From: Diaphorobacter caeni
GTDB taxonomy: Bacteria; Pseudomonadota; Gammaproteobacteria; Burkholderiales; Burkholderiaceae_C
Length of the DNA stretch: 64,000 bases
Reading direction: 5' to 3'
Assembly (NCBI RefSeq): GCF_015354245.1
Contig: NZ_JADKYZ010000002.1
Location: forward strand, 434,001-498,000
This document shows positions 36,151-44,461 of this stretch, piece after piece. Numbering within the stretch: position 1 is the first letter of the stretch; every line of letters begins with the position of its first letter. The notes beneath the pieces were generated by a model, which searched no databases, had not been told where the DNA came from, and saw nothing but the letters and a program-made list of their open reading frames with translations. Both the position numbers and the translations under genes were made by a program.

Positions 36151-37050
36151 ATGTCTCAAAAAATAGCACCCGGCACCATCGCCATGCTGACGATCGCGCC
36201 GCTCCTGTGGGCTGGCAACGCGGTCACAGGCAAACTGGTCCATGACCTCATTCCACCCGCCACACTGAACTTCCTGCGCTGGGCGCTGGCCTTCGTGATC
36301 CTGCTGCCCTTCGCGTGGCAGGCGCTGCGCCCCTCGAGTACGATGTGGCCGCACTGGAAGCGCTACTGCCTGCTCGGCCTCCTGGGCGTGGGCTGCTACA
36401 ACGCGTTGCAGTATCTGGCGCTCGGCACGTCGACGCCGCTCAACGTCACGCTCGTCGGAGCGAGCACGCCGGTGTTCATGCTGTTCATCGGCGCGGTGTT
36501 CTTCGGTGTGCCCGCGCGGCGCGCGCAGATCGTGGGCGCGGTGCTGTCCATCGTCGGCGTGGTGCTCGTGCTCTGCCGAGGCGACATCCACCAGCTGCTC
36601 TCGCTGAAGCTGGTGATCGGCGACGTCTACATGCTGCTCGCCGTGATCTCGTGGTCGCTCTACAGCTGGCTGCTGGTGCGCACCAGCGAGCCCGCGAGCA
36701 TCCGCAGCGACTGGGCCATGTTCCTCATCGCGCAGATGCTGTTCGGCCTCGGCTGGTCGGGCGCCTTTGCGGGCGTTGAATGGTCCCTGGGCACGCACGA
36801 GATTCTCTGGAGCTGGAAGCTCGCCGCTGCCATGGCCTTCATCTGCATCGGCCCGGCCATCATGGCGTATCGCTGCTGGGGCCTCGGCGTACAGCGCGCG
36901 GGACCGGTGGTCGCGGGCTTCTTCATCAATCTCACGCCCCTGTTCGCTGCCGTGCTGTCGCTCGCGCTGCTCGGCGAGGCTCCGCATCTCTATCACGCCA
37001 TCGCCTTCGCACTGATCGTCGCGGGCATCGTGATCTCGTCGCGACGCTGA
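36151..37050 (+). CDS. EamA/DMT family transporter
   Basis: A 299-aa inner-membrane protein with ten hydrophobic helices arranged as two EamA repeats (TIAPLLWAGNAVTGKLVHD opens the first; MLLAVISWSLYSWLLV opens the second). Likely an exporter of metabolites such as amino acids; the substrate is unknown. It is divergent from the quinone oxidoreductase gene. Confidence 0.93.
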   Translation: MSQKIAPGTIAMLTIAPLLWAGNAVTGKLVHDLIPPATLNFLRWALAFVILLPFAWQALRPSSTMWPHWKRYCLLGLLGVGCYNALQYLALGTSTPLNVTLVGASTPVFMLFIGAVFFGVPARRAQIVGAVLSIVGVVLVLCRGDIHQLLSLKLVIGDVYMLLAVISWSLYSWLLVRTSEPASIRSDWAMFLIAQMLFGLGWSGAFAGVEWSLGTHEILWSWKLAAAMAFICIGPAIMAYRCWGLGVQRAGPVVAGFFINLTPLFAAVLSLALLGEAPHLYHAIAFALIVAGIVISSRR

Positions 37051-37153
37051 AAGCGATCCCCCCCGAGCCACTTCGCGCCTTCCCCCTCTCTTGCTTCGCG
37101 GGAGGGGGACCCGCCCATTTCATGCCCTGCGCCACAGGCTGTTGACACGAAAA

Positions 37154-37182
37154 CGTCACACAAGCGTCAAACCGCTGTCACT
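37154..37182 (+). promoter_or_regulatory. Pho box (PhoB binding site) of phoX
   Basis: Three direct repeats with core GTCA at 37155, 37166 and 37177, exactly 11 bp apart (CGTCACA-N4-CGTCAAA-N4-TGTCACT), as in tandem PhoB half-sites. A -10-like TAGGAT follows at 37192, so the box would take the place of the -35 element. The phoX start is about 120 bp downstream. Confidence 0.7.
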
Positions 37183-37326
37183 CTCGCTTTCTAGGATCCG
37201 TGCCAGAGAGAGCGAGGGAGTCGTCGCGCTGCCCAGCCATCCACCCCTTGCTTCTCGTTTGCGTTTGCGCGGCGTTCAACTCCTTGAACGCGGCACAGCG
37301 GTTTCACCCATCCAACGAAAAGCACG

Positions 37327-39276
37327 ATGTCTCAATCCCCACTGCTCTCCCGTCGCAAAACCCTGAAAATGCTCGCTGGCATCCCCATGCTGCCGCTGGG
37401 CGCAGGCGCGTCCGCAGCCCTTCTCACCGCATGCGGCGGTGGCGGTGGCGGCAATGCGAGCTTCAAATCGGTGAGCTTCACCGGCATGGCCGCGCCCACG
37501 CTGGCCACGCCCGCAGCCATGGCCACGACGACCGTCGGCTCGGCCATGAAGGTGCTGTTCGACGACGACAGCAGCCAGAGCTACAACCTCGCCTACCAGC
37601 CGTTCTTCATCACCGGCGACATGGTCAGCGACGGCAAGGGCGGCAAGATCCTCGCCGGCGGCTATGTGGACATCAACAACAAGCCAATCACCGACGCCAC
37701 CGTCGCCGGCAGCGAACGTCAATACTTCTCCGACTCGCCGGACGGCACGTCGCTGCTGACCGTGGCCGACGCCAAGGTCGACGGCGTGAAGGGCAAGCCC
37801 GTGTTCGCCGTGGTGCAGTTCGAATACACCACCTGGGCGCAGGACGGCAAGACCGACATGTACGGCAAGCTGCCATCGCCCATCGCCGTGCTGACGCTCG
37901 ACCAGGACCAGAACACCGGCAAGCTGAGCCTCGTGAAGTACCACAACGTCGACACATCGAAGGTGCACGGTCTGTGGATCACCTGCGGCGCCAGCCTCTC
38001 GCCCTGGGGCACCCACCTGTCGAGCGAAGAGTACGAGCCCGACGCGTTCAGCGTCGCGTCGAACTCGATGTTCAAGGCCTACTCCAAGAACCTGTACGGC
38101 AGCGAGACAGCGGCCAACCCCTACAACTACGGCCACATGCCCGAAGTCATCGTCCAGAAGGATGGCACGGCCACGATCAAGAAGCACTTCTGCATGGGCC
38201 GCATCTCGCACGAACTGGTGCAAGTGATGCCCGATTCGCGCACCGCGCTGATGGGTGACGACGCGACCAACAGTGGCTACTTCGTGTTCGTGGCCGACAA
38301 GGAAAAGGACCTGTCCTCGGGTTCGCTGTACGTCGCCAAGGTCGGTGCGGGCTTCTCCATCGACCCATCTGCAGCCGGTGCCGCCGCGCTCACATGGATC
38401 AAGCTCGGCTCGGCCACCAGCGCCGAAATCGAGCAGCTGGCCAACACGCTCAAGCCGACCGACATCATGACGGTGGTGAGCAAGGACCCGGAAGACACGA
38501 GCTTCACCAAGATCGTCGCCAACGGCAAGACCGAGTGGGTGAAGGTCAACACGGGCATGGACAAGGCCGCCGCCTTCCTCGAAACCCATCGCTATGCTGC
38601 GCTCAAGGGCGCCAGCCTGGGCTTCACCAAGATGGAAGGCACGACGGTCAACGCCAAGGACAAGATCGCCTACTCCGCGCTGCAGAACTGCCAGTCGTCG
38701 ATGGTGGCCGGCAATGCCGCCAACGTGCCTGACAACGGCGTGTCCATCCCCAAGGCGCTGAATGCCGGCGTCGTGATGGCGCTGAACCTGCGCGGCGGCC
38801 AGAAGGACACTTCCGGTGCGGCCATCAACAGCGAGTGGATGCCCGTGGACACCAAGGCGCTGCTGGCCGGTGAGGACATCACCGCCGACGCGCTCGGCAA
38901 CACCGGCAACCCGAACAAGATCTGCAACCCCGACAACCTCAAGTTCTCGGAGAAGATGCGCACGCTGTTCATCGGCGAAGACTCCAGCCAGCACGTGAAC
39001 AACTTCCTGTGGGCCTACAACGTCGACACCAAGCAGCTCACGCGCCTGATGTCGATCCCCGCAGGCGGCGAATCCACCGGCCTGCACGCCGTGGACGAGA
39101 TCAACGGCTGGACCTACATCATGAGCAACTTCCAGCACGCAGGTGACTGGGGCAGCATCCACAGCGTGGTGAAGGAAACCCTGGATCCGCTGGTGCGCGC
39201 CAACTACAAGAACAAGTCGGGTGCGGCTGTTGGCTATCTGACGGGCACGCCGAACCAGCCTTCGCTGAAGGCCTGA
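37327..39276 (+). CDS. phoX: PhoX family phosphatase (DUF839), Tat-exported lipoprotein
   Basis: A 649-aa PhoX-type, calcium/iron-dependent alkaline phosphatase family protein, which releases phosphate from organic esters. The N-terminus has both a Tat motif (SRRKTLKML) and a lipobox (LLTAC, Cys about 37), followed by a glycine run, so it is probably a Tat-exported lipoprotein. Family segments include CGASLSPWGTHLSSEEYEPD (about residues 220-240), SGYFVFVADKEKDLSSGSLYVAK and the late FIGEDSSQHVNNFLWAYN. The Pho box upstream predicts induction by phosphate starvation. A strong terminator follows. Confidence 0.87.
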   Translation: MSQSPLLSRRKTLKMLAGIPMLPLGAGASAALLTACGGGGGGNASFKSVSFTGMAAPTLATPAAMATTTVGSAMKVLFDDDSSQSYNLAYQPFFITGDMVSDGKGGKILAGGYVDINNKPITDATVAGSERQYFSDSPDGTSLLTVADAKVDGVKGKPVFAVVQFEYTTWAQDGKTDMYGKLPSPIAVLTLDQDQNTGKLSLVKYHNVDTSKVHGLWITCGASLSPWGTHLSSEEYEPDAFSVASNSMFKAYSKNLYGSETAANPYNYGHMPEVIVQKDGTATIKKHFCMGRISHELVQVMPDSRTALMGDDATNSGYFVFVADKEKDLSSGSLYVAKVGAGFSIDPSAAGAAALTWIKLGSATSAEIEQLANTLKPTDIMTVVSKDPEDTSFTKIVANGKTEWVKVNTGMDKAAAFLETHRYAALKGASLGFTKMEGTTVNAKDKIAYSALQNCQSSMVAGNAANVPDNGVSIPKALNAGVVMALNLRGGQKDTSGAAINSEWMPVDTKALLAGEDITADALGNTGNPNKICNPDNLKFSEKMRTLFIGEDSSQHVNNFLWAYNVDTKQLTRLMSIPAGGESTGLHAVDEINGWTYIMSNFQHAGDWGSIHSVVKETLDPLVRANYKNKSGAAVGYLTGTPNQPSLKA

Positions 39277-39282
39277 TGCCCC

Positions 39283-39308
39283 GTTGACCGGCACCTTCGC
39301 CGGTCAAC
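39283..39308. other. Hairpin after phoX
   Basis: Perfect 10-bp stem GTTGACCGGC / GCCGGTCAAC with a 6-nt loop, just after the phoX stop codon and 12 bp before the terminator. No T run follows, so it may be an mRNA 3'-end stabiliser. Confidence 0.6.
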
Positions 39309-39320
39309 GCCTCCAACCCA

Positions 39321-39349
39321 AAAGCGATGCCTTGTGCATCGCTTTTTTT
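39321..39349 (+). terminator. Terminator of phoX
   Basis: Perfect 10-bp stem AAAGCGATGC / GCATCGCTTT with a 5-nt loop, running into seven consecutive T. Confidence 0.9.
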
Positions 39350-39440
39350 GTTTCCTCTTCACCGTCCGTGCTGACGACGATGCAGTCAGCAGGCTCGACT
39401 TATCCATCGTTTGCCAACGTACCTTGCGCGATCAACCCCA

Positions 39441-39469
39441 TTGACAGGCATTTAGAGCCTCCCTACTAT
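39441..39469 (+). promoter_or_regulatory. Sigma-70 promoter of IclR/sau operon
   Basis: Consensus -35 TTGACA (39441) and -10 TACTAT (39464) with the ideal 17-bp spacer, about 50 bp upstream of the IclR start codon. It is the best promoter match in the window. Confidence 0.8.
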
Positions 39470-39473
39470 TGTC

Positions 39474-39504
39474 CTAAATGTTTGAACCATGTTCTATTAT
39501 TTAG
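39474..39504. promoter_or_regulatory. Candidate IclR operator over the transcription start
   Basis: Two concentric inverted repeats share the centre 39489: outer CTAAAT...ATTTAG and inner GAAC-CAT-GTTC. The 31-bp dyad starts 4 bp after the -10 element, so a bound regulator would cover the transcription start and repress the operon. Confidence 0.6.
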
Positions 39505-39522
39505 AATTCAAGGTAAAAGCCA

Positions 39523-40341
39523 ATGGACTCAACGCTTGCAAAAGGTCTTGCCACCATCGAATGGATGGTGCGTCAGCAGCGTGACTGCCGCGTCATCGAT
39601 GTGGCGGAAGCCTTTGGAATTGGACGCAGCAACGCCCACCGCACCTTGCAGACGCTCGTGGCCTGCGGTTGGGCCGTGCAGGACCCCGTCAGCAGTGCGT
39701 ATCGCCCCACGCTGCGTCTTTTCGAACTGGGGTCCCTGGTCGCAGACGCCTCGGACATGACGACGCTGCTGCGGCCGCATCTGTCTCAACTTGCCGAAGC
39801 GACCGGAGAAACCATCCACCTGGCCGCGCTCGACGGAGCGGAAATCATCTATCTGGACAAGTTCGACAGTCCGTTGCCGGTAGCCGCCTATTCGCGCATC
39901 GGCGGTCGCGCGCCAGCGTATTGCGTCGCGTCCGGCAAAGCGCTGCTCGCGGCGATGCGGCCGGATGAAGCGGCACTGCGCGAGCGTCTCGGCACATTGT
40001 TGGCCCACACGCCCAACAGCATTCTGGACTTCGACGTTTTGTGCTCCGAACTCGCGCGCACACATGCCCGCGGGTATGCAATGAACCGCGAGGAATGGCG
40101 CTTGGGCGTATGCGGCCTGGGCGTTCCCGTCTTCAACGCGCGAGGGGAAGCGGTGGCCGCTCTGGGAATGAGCGTGCCCTCGATCCGCTTTACGCGCACT
40201 CAGGCACGCGAGCTCGCCGAACAGGTCATGGCCTGCGCGCGTGACGCGAGCAGCACGCTTGGCTATCGGCATGCGCCAGCGTCTGCAATGCGACTTCAAT
40301 CGGTGACGCCTACTCTTTCCAAAAGGAGACAAGACCCATGA
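39523..40341 (+). CDS. IclR family transcriptional regulator of the putative sulfoacetate operon
   Basis: A 272-aa regulator with an N-terminal winged HTH (VIDVAEAFGIGRSNAHRTLQTLVACGWAV, about residues 24-52) and a C-terminal IclR effector domain with GRAPAYCVASGKALLAAM and LGVCGLGVPVFNARGEAVAALGMSV. It is first in a four-gene operon and overlaps the Bug receptor gene by 4 bp (ATGA). The effector is probably the operon's substrate or its CoA ester. It may correspond to the regulator SauR of sulfoacetate clusters, but the name is not certain. Confidence 0.9.
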   Translation: MDSTLAKGLATIEWMVRQQRDCRVIDVAEAFGIGRSNAHRTLQTLVACGWAVQDPVSSAYRPTLRLFELGSLVADASDMTTLLRPHLSQLAEATGETIHLAALDGAEIIYLDKFDSPLPVAAYSRIGGRAPAYCVASGKALLAAMRPDEAALRERLGTLLAHTPNSILDFDVLCSELARTHARGYAMNREEWRLGVCGLGVPVFNARGEAVAALGMSVPSIRFTRTQARELAEQVMACARDASSTLGYRHAPASAMRLQSVTPTLSKRRQDP

Positions 40342-41327
40342 GCAAGTCCATCCCCCTGTTGCCAGCGGCCCTGATCGCCGCAGCGTTGACGACCATTGCA
40401 CCCGCGCAGGCTCAAAGCGGAGATGCCGCGACGTATCCCAACAAGCCCATCCGCATGATCGTTCCTTATCCACCGGGGGGTGGAACCGATGTCATTGCGC
40501 GCATCGTGCAGGAGCGCTTTTCCTCTCTGCTCGGCCAACAGGTGCTGATCGACAACCGGGGCGGCGCTGCTGGATCGATCGGCACCGATGTCGCCGCCAA
40601 AGCGCAGCCCGATGGCTACACACTGCTGTTCACGCTGTCCTCGCACACCATCAATCCGAGCATCTACTCCAAGCTGCCGTTTGACACCGCCAAGGATTTT
40701 GTTCCCGTCGGCATGGTCGCTTCACTGCCGCAGATTCTGGTGGCCAATCCGCAGTTCACGGCCAACAGCGTGTCCGAGCTGGTGGCGCAGGCGAAAGCCA
40801 AGCCCGGCAGCATCTCCTTTGCCAGCGTGGGCAATGGTTCACCGGGCCACCTGGCAGGAGAATTGCTGAAACTGCGCACAGGCACCGAGATGACGCACGT
40901 CCCCTATCGCGGCGGCGGCCCTGCCGTGACCGACGTGATGGGCGGTCAGGTGCCTCTGCTGTGGGTCTCCATTCCCGCAGCCGCGCAGTTCGTCAAATCC
41001 GGCAAGCTCAAGGCACTTGCCGTCTCGACACAGAAACGCAGTGCGTCCTTTCCAAACGTACCGACGATGCAGGAGGCAGGCATTGCCGACTTCGAAGTGG
41101 ACTCGTGGTACGCGATCTTCGCGCCTGCAAAAACACCCAAACCCATCATCGAAAAAATCAACAAGGTGATCAACACCGTGGTGCATGAACCCGAGATTCG
41201 CGACAAGCTGCTCGCACAAGGCAGCGAAGGCGTCGGCGGTACACCGGCAGCACTGGGTCAGGTGGTTGATGGTGAACTGGTGCGCTGGGCCAAGCTGGCC
41301 AAAGAGGCACACATTCGCGCGGATTGA
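40338..41327 (+). CDS. Bug family substrate-binding protein of the putative sulfoacetate operon
   Basis: A 329-aa periplasmic TctC/Bug receptor with a signal peptide (residues 1-25, ending AQAQ). Typical mature start YPNKPIRMIVPYPPGGGTDVIAR, then LIDNRGGAAGSIGTDVAA, HVPYRGGGPAVTDVMGGQ and DGELVRWAKLAKEA. It lies within the regulator/enzyme operon, so its ligand is probably the acid used by the CoA-ligase (sulfoacetate by inference). There is no TctA/TctB permease in the window; known sau clusters use an MFS transporter instead. AAAGGAG precedes the ATG. Confidence 0.92.
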   Translation: MSKSIPLLPAALIAAALTTIAPAQAQSGDAATYPNKPIRMIVPYPPGGGTDVIARIVQERFSSLLGQQVLIDNRGGAAGSIGTDVAAKAQPDGYTLLFTLSSHTINPSIYSKLPFDTAKDFVPVGMVASLPQILVANPQFTANSVSELVAQAKAKPGSISFASVGNGSPGHLAGELLKLRTGTEMTHVPYRGGGPAVTDVMGGQVPLLWVSIPAAAQFVKSGKLKALAVSTQKRSASFPNVPTMQEAGIADFEVDSWYAIFAPAKTPKPIIEKINKVINTVVHEPEIRDKLLAQGSEGVGGTPAALGQVVDGELVRWAKLAKEAHIRAD

Positions 41328-41383
41328 CATCCTTCGCCACGAACTTTTCCTTCCTTCATTTCTCACGCACAGCACGCACAGCC

Positions 41384-42835
41384 ATGGCAAACAATTCCTC
41401 TACCCTTCCGCACGACAACAACGTGGTGGCCGAACTCGTGGCGCGTGCGCGCGCTGCGCAGCGCCGATTCGAGACCAGCTCGCAGGAACAGGTCGACATG
41501 ACGGTGGCCGCCGCCGGTTGGGCCATCATGGAGCCAAAGCGCAACCGCGAACTGGCTGAACTCGCCGTGGCCGACACGGGTGTCGGCAATGTCGAGGACA
41601 AGGTGCGCAAAAATCACCGCAAGACACAGGGACTGCTGCGCGATCTGCAAGGTGTTCGCTCGGTCGGCCAGATATCGGAAGATCCCGAAAAAGGAATCAT
41701 CGAGATCGCACGCCCCGTGGGCGTCGTGTGTGCCGTGACGCCATCCACCAACCCCGGCGCGACGCCCGCCAACAAGATCATCAATGCGTTGAAGGGCCGC
41801 AACGCGGTGATCGTTGCGCCATCGCCCAAAGGCTGGGGCACCGCAGCGCGTCTGATCGAATTCATCCACCAGCAATTCGACAAGGTAGGCGCGCCGCATG
41901 ACCTGGTCCAACTGCTGCCGGCACCGGTCAACAAGCAATCCACAGGCGATCTGATGCGCATGTGCGATCTGGTGGTCGCAACAGGATCGCAGGCCAACGT
42001 CCGCGCGGCCTATGCCAGTGGCACGCCAGCTTTTGGCGTAGGTGCAGGCAATGTGGCGAGCATCGTCGATGAGACGGCTGATGCTGAAGCGGCATCGGAC
42101 CGCATCCTGCGCTCCAAGACCTTTGACAACGCCACCAGTTGCTCTGCGGAGAACAGCATGGTGGTTGTCAATGCGGCCGCCGACGCCATGATCGCCGCAC
42201 TGCAGGCACGCGGCGCGGTGCTGCTCTCCCCCACGCAGAAGGCGACGTTGCAGCGACTGATGTGGAACGAAGGCCGGCTGTCATCCGCAGTGATCGGCAA
42301 GTCAGCGACTGAAATCGCCCTGCGCGCCGCCGAGCTGGATGCATCGGATCGCGACGCCTGGCTCGCCATTGCCGAGCAGAAGCCGCGCATTCTGATGGTG
42401 TACGAAGACGGCGTGGGCGAAGCGCATCCGTTCTCCGGTGAAAAGCTCAGCCCGGTACTGACGGTGTACCGCGTGCCGGATTTTGCAGCCGCAGCGGCCA
42501 TGGTCGAGCGCATCTACCGCTTCGAAGGCGCCGGTCATTCCGTCAGCCTGCACAGCAGCGATGCCGCGCGCGCGATGCAACTGGGTCTGAACTTGCCCGT
42601 GTCTCGCGTGATCGTCAATCAGCCGCATGCGCTGGCGACCGGTGGGAATTTCGACAACGGCCTGCCGTTCTCCTTGTCCATGGGCTGCGGCACCTGGGGA
42701 AAGAACAACTTCTCCGACAACATGAATTGGCGCCACTACGTCAACATCACCCGCATCGCCAGCCCCATCGCGGAGCGCGTACCGACAGAGAACGACATCT
42801 TCGGCGCCTTCTTCGCCGCGCATGGCGCCCACTGA
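41384..42835 (+). CDS. sauS: CoA-acylating aldehyde dehydrogenase, probable sulfoacetaldehyde dehydrogenase
   Basis: A 483-aa CoA-acylating aldehyde dehydrogenase (EutE/AdhE-N-like). The cofactor region PVGVVCAVTPSTNPGATPANK is near residue 105, GVGAGNVASIVDETAD follows, and the catalytic cysteine is in FDNATSCSAENSMVV (about C250). It lacks the Glu general base of hydrolytic aldehyde dehydrogenases, as acylating ones do. With the CoA-ligase next door it would reduce an acyl-CoA to the aldehyde. Gene company and overall match favour SauS (sulfoacetyl-CoA to sulfoacetaldehyde), but acetaldehyde- or another acyl-specific enzyme is not excluded. ATG at 41384 has no clear Shine-Dalgarno sequence. 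Confidence 0.65.
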   Translation: MANNSSTLPHDNNVVAELVARARAAQRRFETSSQEQVDMTVAAAGWAIMEPKRNRELAELAVADTGVGNVEDKVRKNHRKTQGLLRDLQGVRSVGQISEDPEKGIIEIARPVGVVCAVTPSTNPGATPANKIINALKGRNAVIVAPSPKGWGTAARLIEFIHQQFDKVGAPHDLVQLLPAPVNKQSTGDLMRMCDLVVATGSQANVRAAYASGTPAFGVGAGNVASIVDETADAEAASDRILRSKTFDNATSCSAENSMVVVNAAADAMIAALQARGAVLLSPTQKATLQRLMWNEGRLSSAVIGKSATEIALRAAELDASDRDAWLAIAEQKPRILMVYEDGVGEAHPFSGEKLSPVLTVYRVPDFAAAAAMVERIYRFEGAGHSVSLHSSDAARAMQLGLNLPVSRVIVNQPHALATGGNFDNGLPFSLSMGCGTWGKNNFSDNMNWRHYVNITRIASPIAERVPTENDIFGAFFAAHGAH

Positions 42836-42855
42836 CACTCAATGACCTGCACTCC

Positions 42856-44403
42856 ATGAACATCAACGCCCCCACACACACCGTGCATGCGCTGATCGAA
42901 GCGCAGGCTGCCCTCCAGCCCCAGGCCACCTACGCAGTGAGCACAGAGGAGCCGACGCGAAGCATCACCTACGGTGCACTCGCGCACGGTTGCCGACAAG
43001 TCGCCGCACTGCTGCAGGAACTGGGTGCCGCGCCCGGCGACACCGTGTCCTTGGTCATGCCGAATGGCCTGCAAACATTGCGTCTGCTGCTTGGATCCAT
43101 GCATGCGGGCCTGGCGGTGAACCCCGTCAACCTGGTCGCTCAGCCAGAGCAAATGCGCTACGTGCTGGACCACTCGGACTGTCGGATCGTCTTTGTCGCG
43201 CCCGAATGGGAGCACAAAGTACGCAGCATGCTGGGCGATATCCAGCGGGAAATCGCCATGGTGGTGATCGACCCCGACGCCAGCGAGCTGCCCGGTGAAT
43301 CGCAACGACACCCTGTGTCCTGGCCTGCCCCACAACCCAATGCGATGGCGCTGCTCATGTACACATCCGGTACAACAGGGCAGCCCAAGGGAGTGATACT
43401 CAGCCAGTCGAATCTGGCTGCGAACGCATTGTCGATCAGCCGCGAACATGCGTTGACCGCCCAAGACCGCGTGCTGGCGGTTCTGCCGCTGTACCACATC
43501 AATGCCTTCGTGGTGACCATGCTGACTCCTCTCGTTGAAGGCGGAAGTCTGGCCCTGCCTCCGCGATTCTCGGCCGGAAGCTTTTGGGCCCAGGCCCATC
43601 GCACGCAATGCACGTGGATCAACGTGGTGCCAACGATGGTCTCCTACCTGATCGAAGGTGGCGAACCGGCCCCCGAACATCGACCGCAGGGAATCCGCTT
43701 TGCACGCTCGGCGTCCGCCGCACTGGCACCGGATCACCACCGCGCATTCGAATCGATTTTTGGCATAGGCATCATCGAAACCATGGGCCTGACCGAAACT
43801 GCCGCACCGGCGTTTTCCAATCCGCTCAATGCACAGATGCGAAAGCTGGGTTCAGTGGGCCGCGCTTCGGGCGGCGAAGCATGTGTGCTCAATGCCGATC
43901 TGCAACCGGCGCCTGACGGTCAAACCGGCGAAATCGCGATTCGCGGCCCGCATGTCATGCAGGGCTACTACAAGAACGAGGACGCCACGCGCGCCAGCTT
44001 TGCCGCCGACGGCTGGCTTCGCACCGGCGACCTGGGGCAGCGCGATGCGGACGGCTTCTTTTTCGTCACGGGACGCATCAAGGAGTTGATCATCAAAGGC
44101 GGTGAGAACATCGCCCCCCGAGAGATCGACGAGGCATTGCTGCAGCACCCCGCCGTGCACGAAGCCGCCGCCGTCGGCATCCCTGATCGCCATTACGGTC
44201 AGGACATCGGCGTCGCCATCCTGCTTCGAGAGGGCGAGCAATGCAGCGAAGAAGAGCTGCGAGCTTTCAGCGCCGAGGTGCTGGGGCGTTTCAAGACACC
44301 CGCGCACATTCTCTTCGTCGACGAACTGCCGCGCGGTCCTTCAGGAAAGGTGCAGCGCTTGAAACTGCTGCCTTTGTTCGAGCAGCGCGCCGCAAGCCGT
44401 TGA
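42856..44403 (+). CDS. sauT: AMP-forming acyl-CoA ligase, probable sulfoacetate-CoA ligase
   Basis: A 515-aa adenylate-forming ligase. ATP-binding motif MYTSGTTGQPKGV (about residues 170-182), the adenylate motif ETMGLTETAAP, DGWLRTGDLGQ, the hinge GRIKELIIKGGENI and the acyl-adenylation lysine in GPSGKVQR are intact. It starts 20 bp after the dehydrogenase gene. Ligase plus acylating dehydrogenase activates and reduces a carboxylic acid; the pair fits SauT/SauS, which turn sulfoacetate into sulfoacetaldehyde. Xsc, the next enzyme of that route, is not in this window. Confidence 0.65.
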   Translation: MNINAPTHTVHALIEAQAALQPQATYAVSTEEPTRSITYGALAHGCRQVAALLQELGAAPGDTVSLVMPNGLQTLRLLLGSMHAGLAVNPVNLVAQPEQMRYVLDHSDCRIVFVAPEWEHKVRSMLGDIQREIAMVVIDPDASELPGESQRHPVSWPAPQPNAMALLMYTSGTTGQPKGVILSQSNLAANALSISREHALTAQDRVLAVLPLYHINAFVVTMLTPLVEGGSLALPPRFSAGSFWAQAHRTQCTWINVVPTMVSYLIEGGEPAPEHRPQGIRFARSASAALAPDHHRAFESIFGIGIIETMGLTETAAPAFSNPLNAQMRKLGSVGRASGGEACVLNADLQPAPDGQTGEIAIRGPHVMQGYYKNEDATRASFAADGWLRTGDLGQRDADGFFFVTGRIKELIIKGGENIAPREIDEALLQHPAVHEAAAVGIPDRHYGQDIGVAILLREGEQCSEEELRAFSAEVLGRFKTPAHILFVDELPRGPSGKVQRLKLLPLFEQRAASR

Positions 44404-44461
44404 CGCACGCGGATGCCACCCATGCCATGCTGACGGCTGCCAGCGTGGCATGTGGTTCCTC

